A stretch of DNA of 42,333 bases. Origin: an uncultured Pseudomonadota bacterium. Lineage in GTDB: Bacteria > Myxococcota_A > UBA9160 > PR03. Shown here one piece after another: positions 34,295 through 41,730 of this stretch. Each line of letters starts with the position of its first letter. Positions within the stretch are counted from its first letter, which is position 1. The stretch is taken from assembly GCA_900696485.1 (NCBI GenBank), contig CAADGG010000009.1, positions 1 through 42,333 of the forward strand. Reading direction: 5' to 3'. Made by a program: the position numbers and the translations under genes. A model generated the notes under the pieces. It was not told the DNA's origin, did no database searches, and saw only the letters and a program-made list of their open reading frames with translations.

Positions 34295-34714
34295 ATGAGG
34301 AACCAGGGCGCGGCCGAGGTCGACCCGCGTCGTCGCGTTGTGCTCGCCGTCGGAGACTACGTCGTGGGAGGGCTGACGGGCGCCGCGACGGCCGCGGCCG
34401 TACGCCTGGTGGTGGCTCCCGATCTCGACATGGTGCTGGCCATACTCATCGGTACGGGCGCCGGGATGATCGTGCACGTTGCGGTTGGCGCGGCCGCAGC
34501 TCCGCTTCTGGGCCTGTTCCACGTCATGGTGCCGGGCGGGCTGATCGGGATGTACGGGGGCATGCTCTTCGCGATGCGCGACGTCATGCAGCACGCGCCC
34601 GGCCCGCTCGGAAACGCGTTGATGGTCGGAGCCGTCTTCGGCGCCGTCGTGACGGGCGGCGTGCGGCTCTACGATCGCGTGCTCCGGGATCCCGGCGTCG
34701 GTGGATACGGATGA
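34295..34714 (+). CDS. Membrane protein of unknown function, four TM segments
   Basis: A 139-residue protein with a short polar N-terminus and Gly/Ala-rich hydrophobic segments: VVGGLTGAATAAAVRLVVA, MVLAILIGTGAGMIVHVAVG, LGLFHVMVPGGLIGMYGGML and ALMVGAVFGAVVTGGVRLY. A MYGGMLFAMRD motif follows the third. The start is taken as ATG 34295; an in-frame GTG at 34274 is possible. Its TGA overlaps the methyltransferase ATG (ATGA). Function unknown; coupling suggests the methyltransferase acts at or near the membrane. Confidence 0.68.
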   Translation: MRNQGAAEVDPRRRVVLAVGDYVVGGLTGAATAAAVRLVVAPDLDMVLAILIGTGAGMIVHVAVGAAAAPLLGLFHVMVPGGLIGMYGGMLFAMRDVMQHAPGPLGNALMVGAVFGAVVTGGVRLYDRVLRDPGVGGYG

Positions 34715-35373
34715 TGGACGTCCCCCGCGAGTCTGTCCTCTGCCAGTCCAAGTGGGATCGCGCCAGCGGCAACTATGACTGGATGACCTGGGGCGACGAG
34801 CGCCGCTTCGCGGCTGCGAAGGCCGACCTGCTCGCCAGGATGACGGGACGCTGCTTGATGGTCGCTGCCGGAACGGGGAACGACTTTCGCTACTTTCCGC
34901 CGGACCTGACCGTAACGGCAATCGACATCAGCCCCCGGATGATCGAGATCGCACGGTCTCGTGCAGCGGCCTATCCGGGCAGACTCGATCTGCAGGTCAT
35001 GGACGTGCGGGCGCTCGAGTACTCTGACGCGACGTTCGACACGATCGCGTCGGTTTCGACGTTCTGCTCGGTGCCGGATCCCGTGCGCGGACTGCGCGAG
35101 TTGCGCCGCTGTCTCAAACCCGGCGGCGCCCTGATCATGTTCGAGCACGTCCGCAGCCGCCTGGGTCCGATCGCGATCCTGCAGGACCTGATGACGCCTC
35201 TTGTGCGTCGCTGGGGTCCGGACATGAATCGCGACACCGTCGCCAACGTGCTTCGCGCCGGCTTCGAGATCGAAGTCGAGCAGAACGTCTACGTCGATGT
35301 CGTCAAGACCATCCAGGCGCGTCGGCCCGCCGACGGGGTCGAGAGACGTGACGACCAGATCCCGAACGCCTAA
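34711..35373 (+). CDS. UbiE-like class I SAM methyltransferase
   Basis: The 220-residue protein begins SKWDRASGNYDWMTW. Motif I is CLMVAAGTGNDFRYF, then VTAIDISPRMIEIARSRAA, LEYSDATFDTIASVSTFCSV and LRRCLKPGGALIMFEHVRS. This is the UbiE/COQ5-like pattern of methyltransferases acting on quinones, lipids, or sometimes arsenite. The Cys residues typical of ArsM are not evident. ATG 34711 overlaps the upstream stop (ATGA). The C-terminus (YVDVVKTIQARRP) ends with a polar tail. Confidence 0.86.
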   Translation: MMDVPRESVLCQSKWDRASGNYDWMTWGDERRFAAAKADLLARMTGRCLMVAAGTGNDFRYFPPDLTVTAIDISPRMIEIARSRAAAYPGRLDLQVMDVRALEYSDATFDTIASVSTFCSVPDPVRGLRELRRCLKPGGALIMFEHVRSRLGPIAILQDLMTPLVRRWGPDMNRDTVANVLRAGFEIEVEQNVYVDVVKTIQARRPADGVERRDDQIPNA

Positions 35374-35603
35374 ACTCGGTCGCGCAGCACCGGCTTCCCT
35401 TTCCATCCGGCGCTCCCACTGCCTATCTGGCGTCCACAGGTGCCTGGATCTCGGGCGCCCTCGTCATCGCGGGCGCGGAGTGAGAGGCCGCGATTCACTC
35501 TCGCCGCTCCCGCGCAGCGGCACGAAGGTTGCTCTCTTGCTCCAGGCAGGAGCTCGCAGAACAGGAGCGCGCTCCCCAAACCCACGGGAGAGAGGCCGAC
35601 GGA

Positions 35604-35918
35604 ATGGCAGTGCGACGGCTCGCGCTCGCGTGGGCGATTGCCGCGGCGACGCTGGGGATCGGCGTCCTGGTGGGAGCCGGAGACCCGGTCCGCCGACAGG
35701 CCCGGGCGGCAACCAGTGAGAGCGCTGCGCACGCCCTGCTCCACCAGATCGAGCTTCCGGGTGGAGCCCATATCCGGTTGCGACGAGAGTATCGAGACAT
35801 GTTCCGGTCCCGCATGGCATGGGGCGACGGACTCGTTCTCGAGCGCGCCTACTTGGCGAGTCACGGGCCAGTGCAACATCCCTTTGGGAAGAGCCGACAC
35901 CCCATCGAAACGGGTTGA
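35604..35918 (+). CDS. Small exported or membrane-anchored protein
   Basis: A 104-residue protein with an N-terminal hydrophobic helix (RRLALAWAIAAATLGIGVLV) that may be a signal peptide or anchor. A soluble domain follows (ESAAHALLHQIELPGGAHIR, RMAWGDGLVLERAYLASHGP). A GGGAGAGAGG stretch lies upstream of ATG 35604. No family recognised. It stands alone, 230 bp after the methyltransferase. Confidence 0.42.
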   Translation: MAVRRLALAWAIAAATLGIGVLVGAGDPVRRQARAATSESAAHALLHQIELPGGAHIRLRREYRDMFRSRMAWGDGLVLERAYLASHGPVQHPFGKSRHPIETG

Positions 35919-36015
35919 GGTGAGGCACCCCCGGGTCGCCGGCGACGCTTGGTCGCCTCTCCTCGCCTCAAACAGCCAACCAGCTGCGACCTGAAGGCTC
36001 CCCTTGCGGAACTGA

Positions 36016-36327
36016 GCCCGATGCGACCCTGTTCAGCCGATCTGCCTCCAAGGCACGCTCGCTTCTCGAGGTCGAACGGAGGAGCGATGCCGTGCGCTCA
36101 ACGGCCGGGTCATCGATCGCTCGCAGCGACTCTTCTTGGACAGCCTGGGCCGCCATCTCGAACTCTTTCCACTCGGTCGCAGCGTCGTTCGCGACGGCGG
36201 GGTTTGGGTGCTCGGCGTCCAACGCGAGCGCAGTTGGGACAGTCGTTACTTCGGTCCGATTCCTGCGTCCAGCATCGTGAGTGTGGCGCGGCCGTTGATC
36301 ACGAGGAATGTGGGCAAGGCGCCGTGA
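36016..36327 (+). pseudogene. S26 signal peptidase (conjugative TraF-like), C-terminal remnant
   Basis: The plus frame reads ICLQGTLASRGRTEERCRAL, NGRVIDRSQRLFLDSLGRHL, ELFPLGRSVVRDGGVWVLG and SWDSRYFGPIPASSIVSVAR before the stop. The S-x-DSRYFGP-x-P element is the hallmark of S26 peptidases of the TraF group, which mature conjugative pilin. The catalytic Ser and Lys lie upstream of the remaining part and are absent, and no start codon is present. It ends 195 bp before a tRNA-derived repeat, as expected for debris of an integrative conjugative element. Confidence 0.72.
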
Positions 36328-36521
36328 AGCCTGGCCCGCGGCTGGCCGGCGACGCCGCCCTGAGTGTCCTGCTCCGAGGCCGGCACGCCGCTCGACGAGC
36401 GCAACGTGACCCGCTCCTGGGATCGCGTCCGCCGGCTCCGCACGCGCTCCCGGTGGAGGCAGATCTCCGACGTCTCCGAACGTCTCGATCCGTCTCCGAG
36501 CCTTCGCAACATCTGGTCAAA

Positions 36522-36578
36522 TCAGGCTAAGTGTGGAGCGGGAAACGGGATTCGAACCCGCGACCCTCAGCTTGGGAA
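36522..36578 (-). repeat. att-like 57-bp direct repeat, left copy: 3' half of tRNA-Gly(CCC)
   Basis: Read on the minus strand, 36578-36534 is the 3' half of a tRNA: anticodon loop TTCCCAA, variable loop, T-arm with GGTTCGAATCC, acceptor strand TTCCCGC, then T and an encoded CCA. The anticodon CCC and the acceptor sequence fit tRNA-Gly. The 5' half is absent, so it is not a functional tRNA. The repeat continues 12 nt past the CCA. A copy with one mismatch lies at 42207-42263 in the same orientation. tRNA 3' halves are the classic attachment sites of integrases. Confidence 0.88.
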
Positions 36579-36636
36579 GAGTTGCGTCGAATCGAGGCTA
36601 TCTTACTGAAATTGCAATGGAATCACCCTTGCTCTG

Positions 36637-36661
36637 TGTCATTTCTCGCGAGCATGACCCA
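36637..36661 (+). repeat. IS21 left terminal inverted repeat
   Basis: It reads tgtcatttctcgcgagcatg then accca. It pairs with the right end at 39212-39236 with two mismatches. Two further related copies follow before istA, as in IS21 transposase-binding ends. Confidence 0.85.
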
Positions 36662-36802
36662 CCTGGAACCGCGTTTCTCTCACGGGCATGACCCAGGCTG
36701 AGGAGTGTTTTTCTCACGAGCATGACTCACCCCCCGCCCGGGGGTGCGTGGCTCGTCCCGCGGCCGTCTCCGGCCATGCTGCGCCCCGAAGGGGGGCGCA
36801 GC

Positions 36803-38494
36803 ATGGCCTACGTGGAGATCGGCATGTGGGAGGTGTTGGAGGTTCTCCGCCGCGTGCACCGCGGCGAGAGCCAGGCGGCGATCCGGCGCGTCACGGGACG
36901 GACGCGCAAGACGGTGCGGCGATACACGGCGCTGGCACGCAAGCTCGGCTGGGACCCGACGGGGCCAGAGCCGGATGAAGTCCTCGCCCGCGCGGTCACC
37001 CGTCGGCTGCGGCCCGTGCCCGCGGAGGGGTCGCCCGGGCCCAGTGAGGCCCAGCTCGCTGCGCACCGCGAGCAGATCCGCGAGTGGCTTGCGCCCGAGG
37101 ACGAGCGCCGGGGTCTGAAGCTCAGCAAGGTGCAGCAGCTGTTGGTGCGGCGCGGTGTCGATGTCCCCTACAGCTCGCTCCATCGCTATGCCGTCGCGCA
37201 CTGCGGCTTCGGGGAGCGCCGCCGCCACACCGTTCGGATGGCCGAGACGCGTCCCGGCGAGGTCGCCGAGGTCGACTTCGGGCGACTTGGGTTCGTGTGG
37301 GATCCCGCGTGCGAGCGGCGCCGCGTCCACTACGCACTGCTCGTCACGCTGTCGCACAGCCGCCACCAGTACCTGCACGTCTGCGCGTCCCAGACGCTCG
37401 ATGACGTCCTCGAGGGTCTCGAAGACGCCTGGGAGTTCTTCGGCGGCGTGCCGGCGCGGGTCATCCTCGACAACCTGAAGGCGGCCGTCACGAAGGCTGA
37501 TCGCTACGACCCCGTCTTCCAGCGCACCTTCGAGGAGTACGCGCGCCACCGCGGCTTCGTGATCGATGCGGCCGTCGCGCGCCACCCGACGGGCAAGCCC
37601 AAGGTCGAGCGGAACGTACAGTACGTGCGCGAGAGCTTCTTCCGCGGCGAGACGTGGCGCGACCGCGATCACGTGCAGCGCGAGGCCCAGCGCTGGTGCC
37701 TCGAGGTCGCGGGCCAGCGGGTGCACGGGACGACTCGGCAGCGGCCGTTGGCGGTCTTCGAGAACGAAGAGCGCGCAGCCCTCCAGCCGCTCGTCGCGTC
37801 GCGCTTCGATCCGCCTTCGTGGGCGGTGGCCAAGGTCCACCCGGATCACCACGTCCAGTTCCAGAAGGCGCTCTACTCGGTGCCGACGCGGCACGTGGGC
37901 AAGCGCGTCAGCGTGCGCGGCGACTCGAAGCTCGTCCGCATCTACGTCGATGGCCTGTGCGTCAAGACGCACAAGCGCATGAAGGAAGGCCATCGCTCGA
38001 CCGACTACGCCGACTATCCCGAAGAGCTCGCGCCCTACGCGCGTCGCGACCCCGAGGCCCTGATCCGCGAGGGGCGACGGCAGGGGGAGCACATCGGACG
38101 CTTCCTCGAGAAGCTGCTCGCGGGCGACTTCCCCTGGGCCAAGCTGCGGCAGGCGCAGCAGCTCTTGCGCCTCGCGAACCGATACGGCCGCACCCGGGTC
38201 GATGCCGCCTGCCGGCGCGCCGTGTACTTCGAGCTCTACAACACGCGCCGCGTCCAGAAGATCCTCGAAGCCGAGTTCGAGCGTGCAGCCGAGCCCGATC
38301 CGCCGTGCGGGCAGCTCGTGCTCCTCCCGCCGCGCTTCCTGCGCGCGGCCGACAGCTTCACCCACACCCCCAAGGAGGAACCGGATGGAGATCAACCCCT
38401 CACTGAGGACCGCGATGAAACGCCTGAAGCTCTCGGGCCTGCTCGCGACCCTGCCCGACCGGGTGGCGTACGCAAAGAAGGAGAAACTCCCTGA
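36803..38494 (+). CDS. istA: IS21 transposase IstA
   Basis: A 563-residue IS21 transposase. The N-terminal helix-turn-helix (MWEVLEVLRRVHRGESQAAI, RRVTGRTRKTVRRY) is followed by an rve-type DDE domain: EVAEVDFGRLGFV (first Asp), GGVPARVILDNLKAAV (second Asp) and PTGKPKVERNVQYVRESF (Glu). The C-terminal beta domain includes LYSVPTRHVGKRVSVRGDS. ATG 36803 is preceded by a G-rich site (GGGGGGCGCAGC); an upstream ATG at 36722 lies inside the IS left end and is less likely. The last ~36 codons overlap istB. The DDE triad is intact, so the protein may still be active. Confidence 0.93.
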   Translation: MAYVEIGMWEVLEVLRRVHRGESQAAIRRVTGRTRKTVRRYTALARKLGWDPTGPEPDEVLARAVTRRLRPVPAEGSPGPSEAQLAAHREQIREWLAPEDERRGLKLSKVQQLLVRRGVDVPYSSLHRYAVAHCGFGERRRHTVRMAETRPGEVAEVDFGRLGFVWDPACERRRVHYALLVTLSHSRHQYLHVCASQTLDDVLEGLEDAWEFFGGVPARVILDNLKAAVTKADRYDPVFQRTFEEYARHRGFVIDAAVARHPTGKPKVERNVQYVRESFFRGETWRDRDHVQREAQRWCLEVAGQRVHGTTRQRPLAVFENEERAALQPLVASRFDPPSWAVAKVHPDHHVQFQKALYSVPTRHVGKRVSVRGDSKLVRIYVDGLCVKTHKRMKEGHRSTDYADYPEELAPYARRDPEALIREGRRQGEHIGRFLEKLLAGDFPWAKLRQAQQLLRLANRYGRTRVDAACRRAVYFELYNTRRVQKILEAEFERAAEPDPPCGQLVLLPPRFLRAADSFTHTPKEEPDGDQPLTEDRDETPEALGPARDPARPGGVRKEGETP

Positions 38495-39147
38495 ACTCGA
38501 CTTCCTCGAACTCGTCCTGCAGGACGAGGTCGATCGGCGCGCAGGAAGAGCAGACCCTCGAAGGCTTCGACTGGGACGCGCCGGTGACCTTCGATCGCGA
38601 CTGCGTAAAGGAGCTGTTCGGGCTCGGCTTCCTCGACCGGCACGAGGACGCGATCTTCCTCGGACCCGTCGGCGTCGGCAAGACGTTCCTCGCCAGCGCC
38701 CTCGGCCATGCCGCTTGCCGTGCGGGTCATCAGGTGCTCTTCCTGCGCGCCGACCGCATGTTCCAGTGGCTGCATCAGTCGCGTGCCGATCGCTCGACCG
38801 AGAAAACGCTGCGGCGGCTCCTGGCACCGGATCTGCTCATCATCGACGACTTCGGACTGCGTCGCCTCACGGCCGAGCAGTCGACGGATCTGTACGAGGT
38901 GATCCTCGAGCGACATCGCCGCAGCTCGACCGTGCTCACGAGCAACCGCACGATCGACGAGTGGATCCCCCTCTTCGACGATCCCATCCTCGCGCAGAGC
39001 GCCCTCGATCGGCTGGCCCACAACGCCTATCAGCTCGTCATCGAGGGCGAGAGTTTCCGCAAACGACAGCGGCCAGGAGAAAAACGGGCGGCAAAGCCGC
39101 TCCCCCGTCACCGACCGAGCCGAGCGCCCACGCGGAGGACACCCTAG
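38385..39147 (+). pseudogene. istB: IS21 helper ATPase IstB, frameshifted
   Basis: AAGGAGG precedes ATG 38385, which starts MEINPSLRTAMKRLKLSGLL...LELVLQDEVDRR. At about 38540 the IstB homology moves to another frame and resumes EEQTLEGFDWDAPVTFDRDC, then IFLGPVGVGKTFLASALGHA (Walker A), LLAPDLLIIDDFGLRRL (Walker B) and SNRTIDEWIPLF. Around ten codons between the two parts are missing compared with the family. The result is a disrupted AAA+ ATPase, so autonomous IS21 movement would need IstB supplied elsewhere. The C-terminal piece alone could start at ATG 38584, without the target-binding N-terminus. Confidence 0.82.
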
Positions 39148-39211
39148 GGAGCTCAACTCGTGCTATGAAAACCCGATGGCCAACGGACCTGGGTCATCCT
39201 CGTGAGAAGCC

Positions 39212-39236
39212 TGGGTCATGCTCGCGGGAAGTGACA
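39212..39236 (-). repeat. IS21 right terminal inverted repeat
   Basis: Reading inward on the minus strand it is TGTCACTTCCCGCGAGCATG then ACCCA, matching the left end with two mismatches. A subterminal copy lies at 39190-39209. Confidence 0.85.
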
Positions 39237-39642
39237 TTGCGGAGACCTGGACCTCAGGCCAGCTGTGGCATCACTCGACGATCGCCAGATGTGGTGCGTG
39301 AGAAGTCGGTCCGAGACGGACTTCTCGACGTGTGAACAGGGAGGATCCGAGCTGGTTTTGCTCCCGCTTCCAGGCGCGAGGGCGACGTCCTGATCCGCGG
39401 CGGCGCCTTCATACTTCAAGAGACTTCGCTCCAGAGGCGGGAGCGAGACCCAGAATTGAAACTGCCGAACTCAACGAGTTTCTCGCCCGAGGAAAGGTCG
39501 CATGCCCGGCCTGTAAGCTGGAGCTGAACGTAGGCTCTAACACGGGATTACGAGTCCGATGAAGTCATTTCTGGCAACTCCCGCCTGGCCGACACCAACG
39601 GGCAACGTCGATCGCGCTCGCGAGCAGATCCGGCGACAGCGG
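39237..39642. other. Stretch without a confident gene, with a hairpin
   Basis: About 406 bp between the IS21 end and the cohesin-like gene. A hairpin (gagaagtc / gacttctc, 11-nt loop) lies at 39300-39326. A plus frame 39332-39562 ends ...ARGKVACPACKLELNVG, which resembles half of a zinc ribbon, but its start and the rest are unconvincing. I list no gene here. Confidence 0.35.
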
Positions 39643-40239
39643 TCATCGCGTGACACCGCGCACGGAGCGCCTCTTCAGCGCAAGGATCGTTAGCAGCGCG
39701 GCGGCTGCGCCCGTAGCACCGCCCGGCTCGGGCACGGCGAAGCGCAAGCTCACGGATGGCTGCTGCGCCGGCACGAGTGCCACGGCCGTCGCGCCCGTCA
39801 TGCCGGTCACGGTCAGCGTCGCGGCCGGCGTGGCGCCGTCCTGCACGTCGAATGGGATCGCAACCAGGTCTCCGGCGGCCGCGAGGCCGTCGAGCGCCAG
39901 CACGCCCACCAGGATCTGCGTGTTCGAAACGGCGTTGGCAGCAGCGAGATCCGGACCGGCTCCGATCGCGGTCGCGCACGGAGCAAGAGGCGGACCCGTG
40001 CAGCGCACGGGTAGGATCTCCGTCGTCGAGAACAGCTCGCCGGCGAACACCGGCGTCATCTCGCCCGGGTCGAAATCGATCACGAGGTCGGCCGAACCGA
40101 CCGCAACGGGCGGGACCCCGTCGAACGAGACGAGGGCCCAGAAGCTCGCAGCGCCGGCCGGGGCTGCCCACGCGAGCGAACCCACAGCGGCGAGCGCGCT
40201 CCCGACTTGCGCCACGAGGCTACGGAACGGGACACGCAT
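39643..40239 (-). CDS. Secreted cohesin-like protein with PEP-CTERM-like sorting tail
   Basis: A 198-residue protein. The signal peptide (LVAQVGSALAAVGSLAWAAP) precedes a domain with cohesin-type strands: VAVGSADLVIDFDPGEMTPV, NTQILVGVLALDG, AAAGDLVAIPFDVQDGATPA and ATLTVTGMTG. The C-terminus is VPEPGG, a hydrophobic helix (ATGAAAALLTILAL) and a basic end (KRRSVRG), the PEP-CTERM pattern for exosortase-dependent sorting. ATG 40239 overlaps the end of the dockerin-like gene by 20 bp, so the two are co-transcribed. The cohesin call is from the strand pattern and is moderate; the sorting signal is clear. Confidence 0.7.
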   Translation of the reverse strand: MRVPFRSLVAQVGSALAAVGSLAWAAPAGAASFWALVSFDGVPPVAVGSADLVIDFDPGEMTPVFAGELFSTTEILPVRCTGPPLAPCATAIGAGPDLAAANAVSNTQILVGVLALDGLAAAGDLVAIPFDVQDGATPAATLTVTGMTGATAVALVPAQQPSVSLRFAVPEPGGATGAAAALLTILALKRRSVRGVTR

Positions 40240-41092
40240 CGAGTGGCTCCATCGAGGCTCCGGCGGCACGCCGAAAGATCAGCAGGCCGTCGGCGGCGGT
40301 GATGCCGCCGTCGCCGTTGACGTCGCAAATGTTCAGCGGGCACGAGAGACCGCCGACCGAGGCACGCAGCGCCTCATCCGCATCGACCTCCGTTACGACG
40401 CCGTCGAGCGTCGGATCACCACACTGCACCGGCGTCGGCTGCGCGGTGCTGTCGGACGGCGGGCTCGAGCACATCGACACGGGGAGGTTGGTACACGTCG
40501 GCGGCAAGATGGGGCCGTCGTCGAACTTGTTCCAGTGCAGGATGACGTCGACGTTCCCTGTGGTTGGAAGCATCAGGTGGCAGCCAAAGCTGGCGAAGTC
40601 GTCCAGGCGCGAGACCCCGGAGATCAGATCACCCCGGCGATCGACCCCGCCGAGGCATTTCCGCGCCCCGAACGCGGGTGAAACTGGGCACGGCTGCGCG
40701 GGCTGCGCGCAGGCCCCGCCCCAGCCGCCGAACTCTCCCGGGGCGCCTCCGGCGATGCCGCGGCGGGCGGTGGCCAGGAGCTCCACCCCGCGGCCCTGGG
40801 TATTCGGGGGGATGGGCAACACGCAGCACGCCTGGCCCTCGGGAAAGCCGCAGGCCGGAGCGCCACCGAACGCTGAAAAGCAGTGCACGGGACCGGGTAC
40901 GAAGCCCTCCTCGAGGCTCACGAGCACGTCGCCCGACTCGACTGCGCCGACGCTCTGCGCGTTGCCGACGAAGATCACGGTGACGGTCGGAAGGCCCGGC
41001 TGCGCCCGCGACACCGCCGGCAGCGACGCCGCCGCACAGGCAAGCAGTGCGGAGCCAACGGCGGCCGTCGTGCGCAGGATCGGGCGGATCAT
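40220..41092 (-). CDS. Secreted Cys-rich protein with C-terminal dockerin-like EF-hand repeats
   Basis: The 290-residue protein has a signal peptide (ILRTTAAVGSALLACAAASL). A long region with spaced Cys follows (GPVHCFSAFGGAPACGFPEG, GFPEGQACCVLP, GWGGACAQPAQPCPVSPAFG), probably disulfide-bonded. The end carries two dockerin-type Ca-binding repeats: CGDPTLDGVVTEVDADEALR (degenerate) and CDVNGDGGITAADGLLIFRR (canonical DxNxDGxxxxxD). Dockerin-like ends of this Cys-flanked kind are abundant in deltaproteobacterium-like genomes. It is immediately upstream of a cohesin-like, PEP-CTERM-anchored protein, which suggests a surface-attached pair. Confidence 0.75.
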   Translation of the reverse strand: MIRPILRTTAAVGSALLACAAASLPAVSRAQPGLPTVTVIFVGNAQSVGAVESGDVLVSLEEGFVPGPVHCFSAFGGAPACGFPEGQACCVLPIPPNTQGRGVELLATARRGIAGGAPGEFGGWGGACAQPAQPCPVSPAFGARKCLGGVDRRGDLISGVSRLDDFASFGCHLMLPTTGNVDVILHWNKFDDGPILPPTCTNLPVSMCSSPPSDSTAQPTPVQCGDPTLDGVVTEVDADEALRASVGGLSCPLNICDVNGDGGITAADGLLIFRRAAGASMEPLDACPVP

Positions 41093-41432
41093 GAGCGTAG
41101 GTTGCCCGTGTCCCCGGAGCCGACGCCTCGCGGGCGACTCCCGCCACCCCGAGACCAGCGGGTGCCTGGGGACGGCACCCGCATACACCGATCAGCCGTG
41201 GTTATACACCCGATCGCAAGGCCGGGAAAGCGCTTTCTCCGGGCGGGGGTGAGCCCGCTACAGCGTCTGCTCCGCCGGGATCGCCCGCTCGACGCTCGCG
41301 AGGAAGCGCGCGACGCAGGACGGTCGCGGCCTCGGCGTAGTTCTTGCCGGTGACGAGCAGCTGCGCCTGGTGCCGCAGCGCCGGGTACACGGAGCCTAGG
41401 ACGAACAATGCGACCAGGCCCTGCTGGTCGAT
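41093..41432. other. Stretch without a confident gene, 340 bp
   Basis: The minus strand carries a short frame near 41270-41440 with protein-like sequence (QQGLVALFVLGSVYPALRHQ, LLVTGKNYAEAATVLRRAL) but no recognisable family and no start; it may be another relic. A small inverted repeat (gggtgcc / ggcaccc) lies at about 41160-41190, upstream of the dockerin-like gene. Confidence 0.35.
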
Positions 41433-41634
41433 CGAAATTGGAGAACTTGCGATGACTCCATGAAAAAACGACGGCCTTCTTCACCAAGGGGAGTCGATGA
41501 GGTTCGCCTTCATCGCCGTGAAGAAGGCGAGCTACCCGGTGCGGCTCCTGTGTCGCTGTCTGGCCGTTTCGCGTTCCGGTTACTACGCCTTTGCGAAACG
41601 GCAACCGTGCGCGCGATCGCGCCGCGATGCGTAG
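41433..41634 (+). pseudogene. IS3-family OrfA C-terminus plus OrfB N-terminus
   Basis: The plus strand reads KLENLR, a stop, LHEKTTAFFTKGSR (end of OrfA; consensus ILKKATAFFAK). It then overlaps by ATGA into MRFAFIAVKKASYPVRLLCR, CLAVSRSGYYAFAKRQP (start of OrfB from 41497), ending at a stop at 41632. This is the usual OrfA-OrfB junction of IS3 elements, but both genes are cut. No DDE domain remains. Confidence 0.75.
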
Positions 41635-41639
41635 CTCGC

Positions 41640-41708
41640 CGTGGAGGTGGCGGGCTCGGATACGGCCCGCTCCCGGATCTCCTTCGAGAACTTGTTCGTC
41701 TTGGCCAT
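41640..41708 (-). pseudogene. IS3-family OrfA N-terminal scrap, opposite strand
   Basis: Minus strand from ATG 41708: MAKTNKFSKEIRERAVSE, the start of IS3 OrfA (consensus MxKxRxFSxEFKxxAV). It ends after about 20 codons where it meets the OrfB scrap in the reverse orientation. The head-to-head arrangement of OrfB and OrfA pieces shows an inversion or two independent IS3 remnants. Confidence 0.6.
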
Positions 41709-41730
41709 GACCCCATCTCTCGAGTGATGG

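Larger units (their letters stand above)
36637..39236 (+). mobile_element. IS21-family insertion sequence (2600 bp)
   Basis: The ends are 25-bp imperfect inverted repeats beginning TGTCA: left 36637-36661 and right 39212-39236, two mismatches. Both ends carry additional subterminal copies of the ctcacgagcatgaccca-type motif (36674-36695 and 36708-36729 on the left; 39190-39209 on the right), the multiple-terminal-repeat design of IS21. It encodes istA and a broken istB. A clear target duplication was not found, so the element may be old or the flank rearranged. Confidence 0.9.

Noticed and set aside
36531..36580. Functional tRNA gene
   Set aside because: The D-arm and 5' acceptor strand are absent upstream of the anticodon loop, so it cannot fold as a tRNA.
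36364..36609. Plus-strand frame containing GIRTRDPQLGKS
   Set aside because: This peptide is the well-known antisense translation of a tRNA 3' half, not a protein.
38500..38600. Programmed ribosomal frameshift in istB
   Set aside because: No slippery heptamer or downstream pseudoknot was seen, and residues are missing relative to the family, which indicates deletion rather than recoding.
39332..39562. 76-codon frame ending in a CPAC zinc-ribbon-like motif
   Set aside because: Only one CxxC, Arg-rich N-terminus, no ribosome site and no recognisable family; too weak to list as a gene.
41160..41190. ggtgcc / ggcacc inverted repeat as a CRISPR or attachment site
   Set aside because: A single short inverted repeat with no further copies in the window.
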